From Delphinapterus leucas (Eukaryota; Chordata; Mammalia; Artiodactyla; Monodontidae), in NCBI RefSeq assembly GCF_002288925.2, contig NW_022098069.1, positions 86,950,467 to 87,014,466 on the forward strand: 64,000 nucleotides of DNA. The letters run 5' to 3'. Below are positions 63,115-64,000 of this stretch, piece after piece. The position numbers and the translations under genes were made by a program. The notes under the pieces were generated by a model, which saw nothing but the letters and a program-made list of their open reading frames with translations, did no database searches and had not been told where the DNA came from. Positions within the stretch are counted from its first letter, which is position 1. Each line of letters begins with the position of its first letter.

Positions 63115-64000
63115 TTAGAGGCCAGAAAGCAGTGTGCTGACATGTTAAAAGTGCCAAAGGGGGCTTCCCTGGTGGCGCAGTGGTTGAGAGTCCACCTGCC
63201 GATGCAGGGGACGCGGGTTCGTGCCCCGGTCCGGGAAGATCCCACATGCCGCGGAGCGGCTGGGCCCGTGACCCATGGCCGCTGAGCCTGCGCGTCTGGA
63301 GCCTGTGCTCCGCAATGGGAGAGGCCACTACAGTGAGAGGCCTACGTACCACACACACACAAAAAAAAGTGCTAAAGGAAAAAAAAAAAAGCCAACCAAG
63401 AACACTATACCTGCCAAAACTCCTTCAAAAGTGAGGGAGAAATAAGACCTTCCCAGATGAACAAGCTGTGGAAGGTCATGACCACTAGAAATGCTCAATG
63501 GAGTCATGCAAGTGAAATGAAAGGACACTAGACAAAAAAACATATGAAGAAATAAAGATCTCAAGAAAGGTAAATACATGGGCAATTATAAAAGCTAGTG
63601 TTATTGAAACAATGGCTTGTTATTGCACTTTTTGTTTTCTATATTATTTAAGACATGAATACATTTTAAAAATTATTAGTTTAGAGGCTAGTATTATTGT
63701 AATTTTGACTTATAATTCCAAATCTTGTTTTCTACATAATTTAAGAGAATGATGCACTTAAAAGAATTTATAATTTATGTCTTGTGCACACGATGTGCAA
63801 AGATGTCATTTTGTGACATCAACAACCAAAAGGGGTGGATATGGAGCTGTAAAGGAGAAGAGGTCTTCTTGTCCTTGAAGTTAACCTGGTAGAAATTCAA
63901 ATTAGAGTGTTATAGCTTTAGGGTATTAAATGTAACCCCCATGGGAACCACAAATAAAACAGCTATAGAATATATACAAAAGGAAATGAGAAAGGAATTT
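63115..64000 (+). mobile_element. Older L1 (inter-ORF spacer), right half, running off the window
   Basis: Continues the older L1: GAGGCCAGAAAGCAGTG, CACTATACCTGCCAAAACTC, ACAAAAGGAAATGAGAAAGG. ORF2 would begin beyond 64000. Confidence 0.75.
63161..63365 (+). mobile_element. Young CHR-type SINE inside the older L1
   Basis: Short cetacean form. Duplication AAAGTGCCAAAGG (63148-63160) and AAAGTGCTAAAGG (63366-63378), one mismatch. Confidence 0.93.

Overview
The window is mammalian nuclear DNA from a cetacean-like genome. Ten copies of a tRNA-Glu-derived CHR-type SINE (start GGCTTCCCTGGTGGCGCAGT) lie in both orientations, several with intact target-site duplications. This family is typical of whales, dolphins and their hippo and ruminant relatives, and the young short form seen here is typical of Cetacea. 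Genes have short exons, GT-AG introns and CpG-island promoters. The gene pair MAEA-UVSSA matches human 4p16.3, drawn here on the minus strand.

Layout: (1) 1-16.3 kb, the 5' part of UVSSA: eight coding exons, from the start codon at 15278 down to an exon ending at 2580. The C-terminal exons lie beyond the left edge. Its last two introns in the window are GC-rich with several sharply AT-rich, repeat-free islands that look like non-coding regulatory elements. (2) 15.5-17.45 kb, the UVSSA CpG island, with a tandemly duplicated promoter module. (3) 17.45-23.98 kb, intergenic DNA filled with old LINEs (L1, L2), a MaLR-type LTR and one young CHR SINE. (4) 23.98-54.7 kb, complete MAEA: nine coding exons encoding 396 residues, with introns holding L1, MaLR, MER5-like and CHR copies, several mononucleotide runs and one 100-N assembly gap (48290-48389). 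(5) 54.25-55.06 kb, the MAEA CpG-island promoter. (6) 55.1-64 kb, upstream intergenic DNA: a retroviral-type LTR with polypurine tract, CHR SINEs, and L1 copies nested in one another.

Both genes act in ubiquitin-linked pathways. MAEA is a catalytic RING subunit of the CTLH (GID) E3 ligase. UVSSA bridges stalled RNA polymerase II, CSA and TFIIH in transcription-coupled repair. They are transcribed head to tail (MAEA then UVSSA), each from its own CpG island, so nothing in the sequence says they share regulation. I found no RNA gene, CRISPR array or other complete protein-coding gene. Long ORFs antisense to the GC-rich exons look like composition artefacts. I saw no convincing new biological system. 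The best leads are the AT-rich islands in UVSSA introns, the duplicated UVSSA promoter, the MAEA exon 4 donor embedded in a G-rich minisatellite, and the MAEA promoter architecture.
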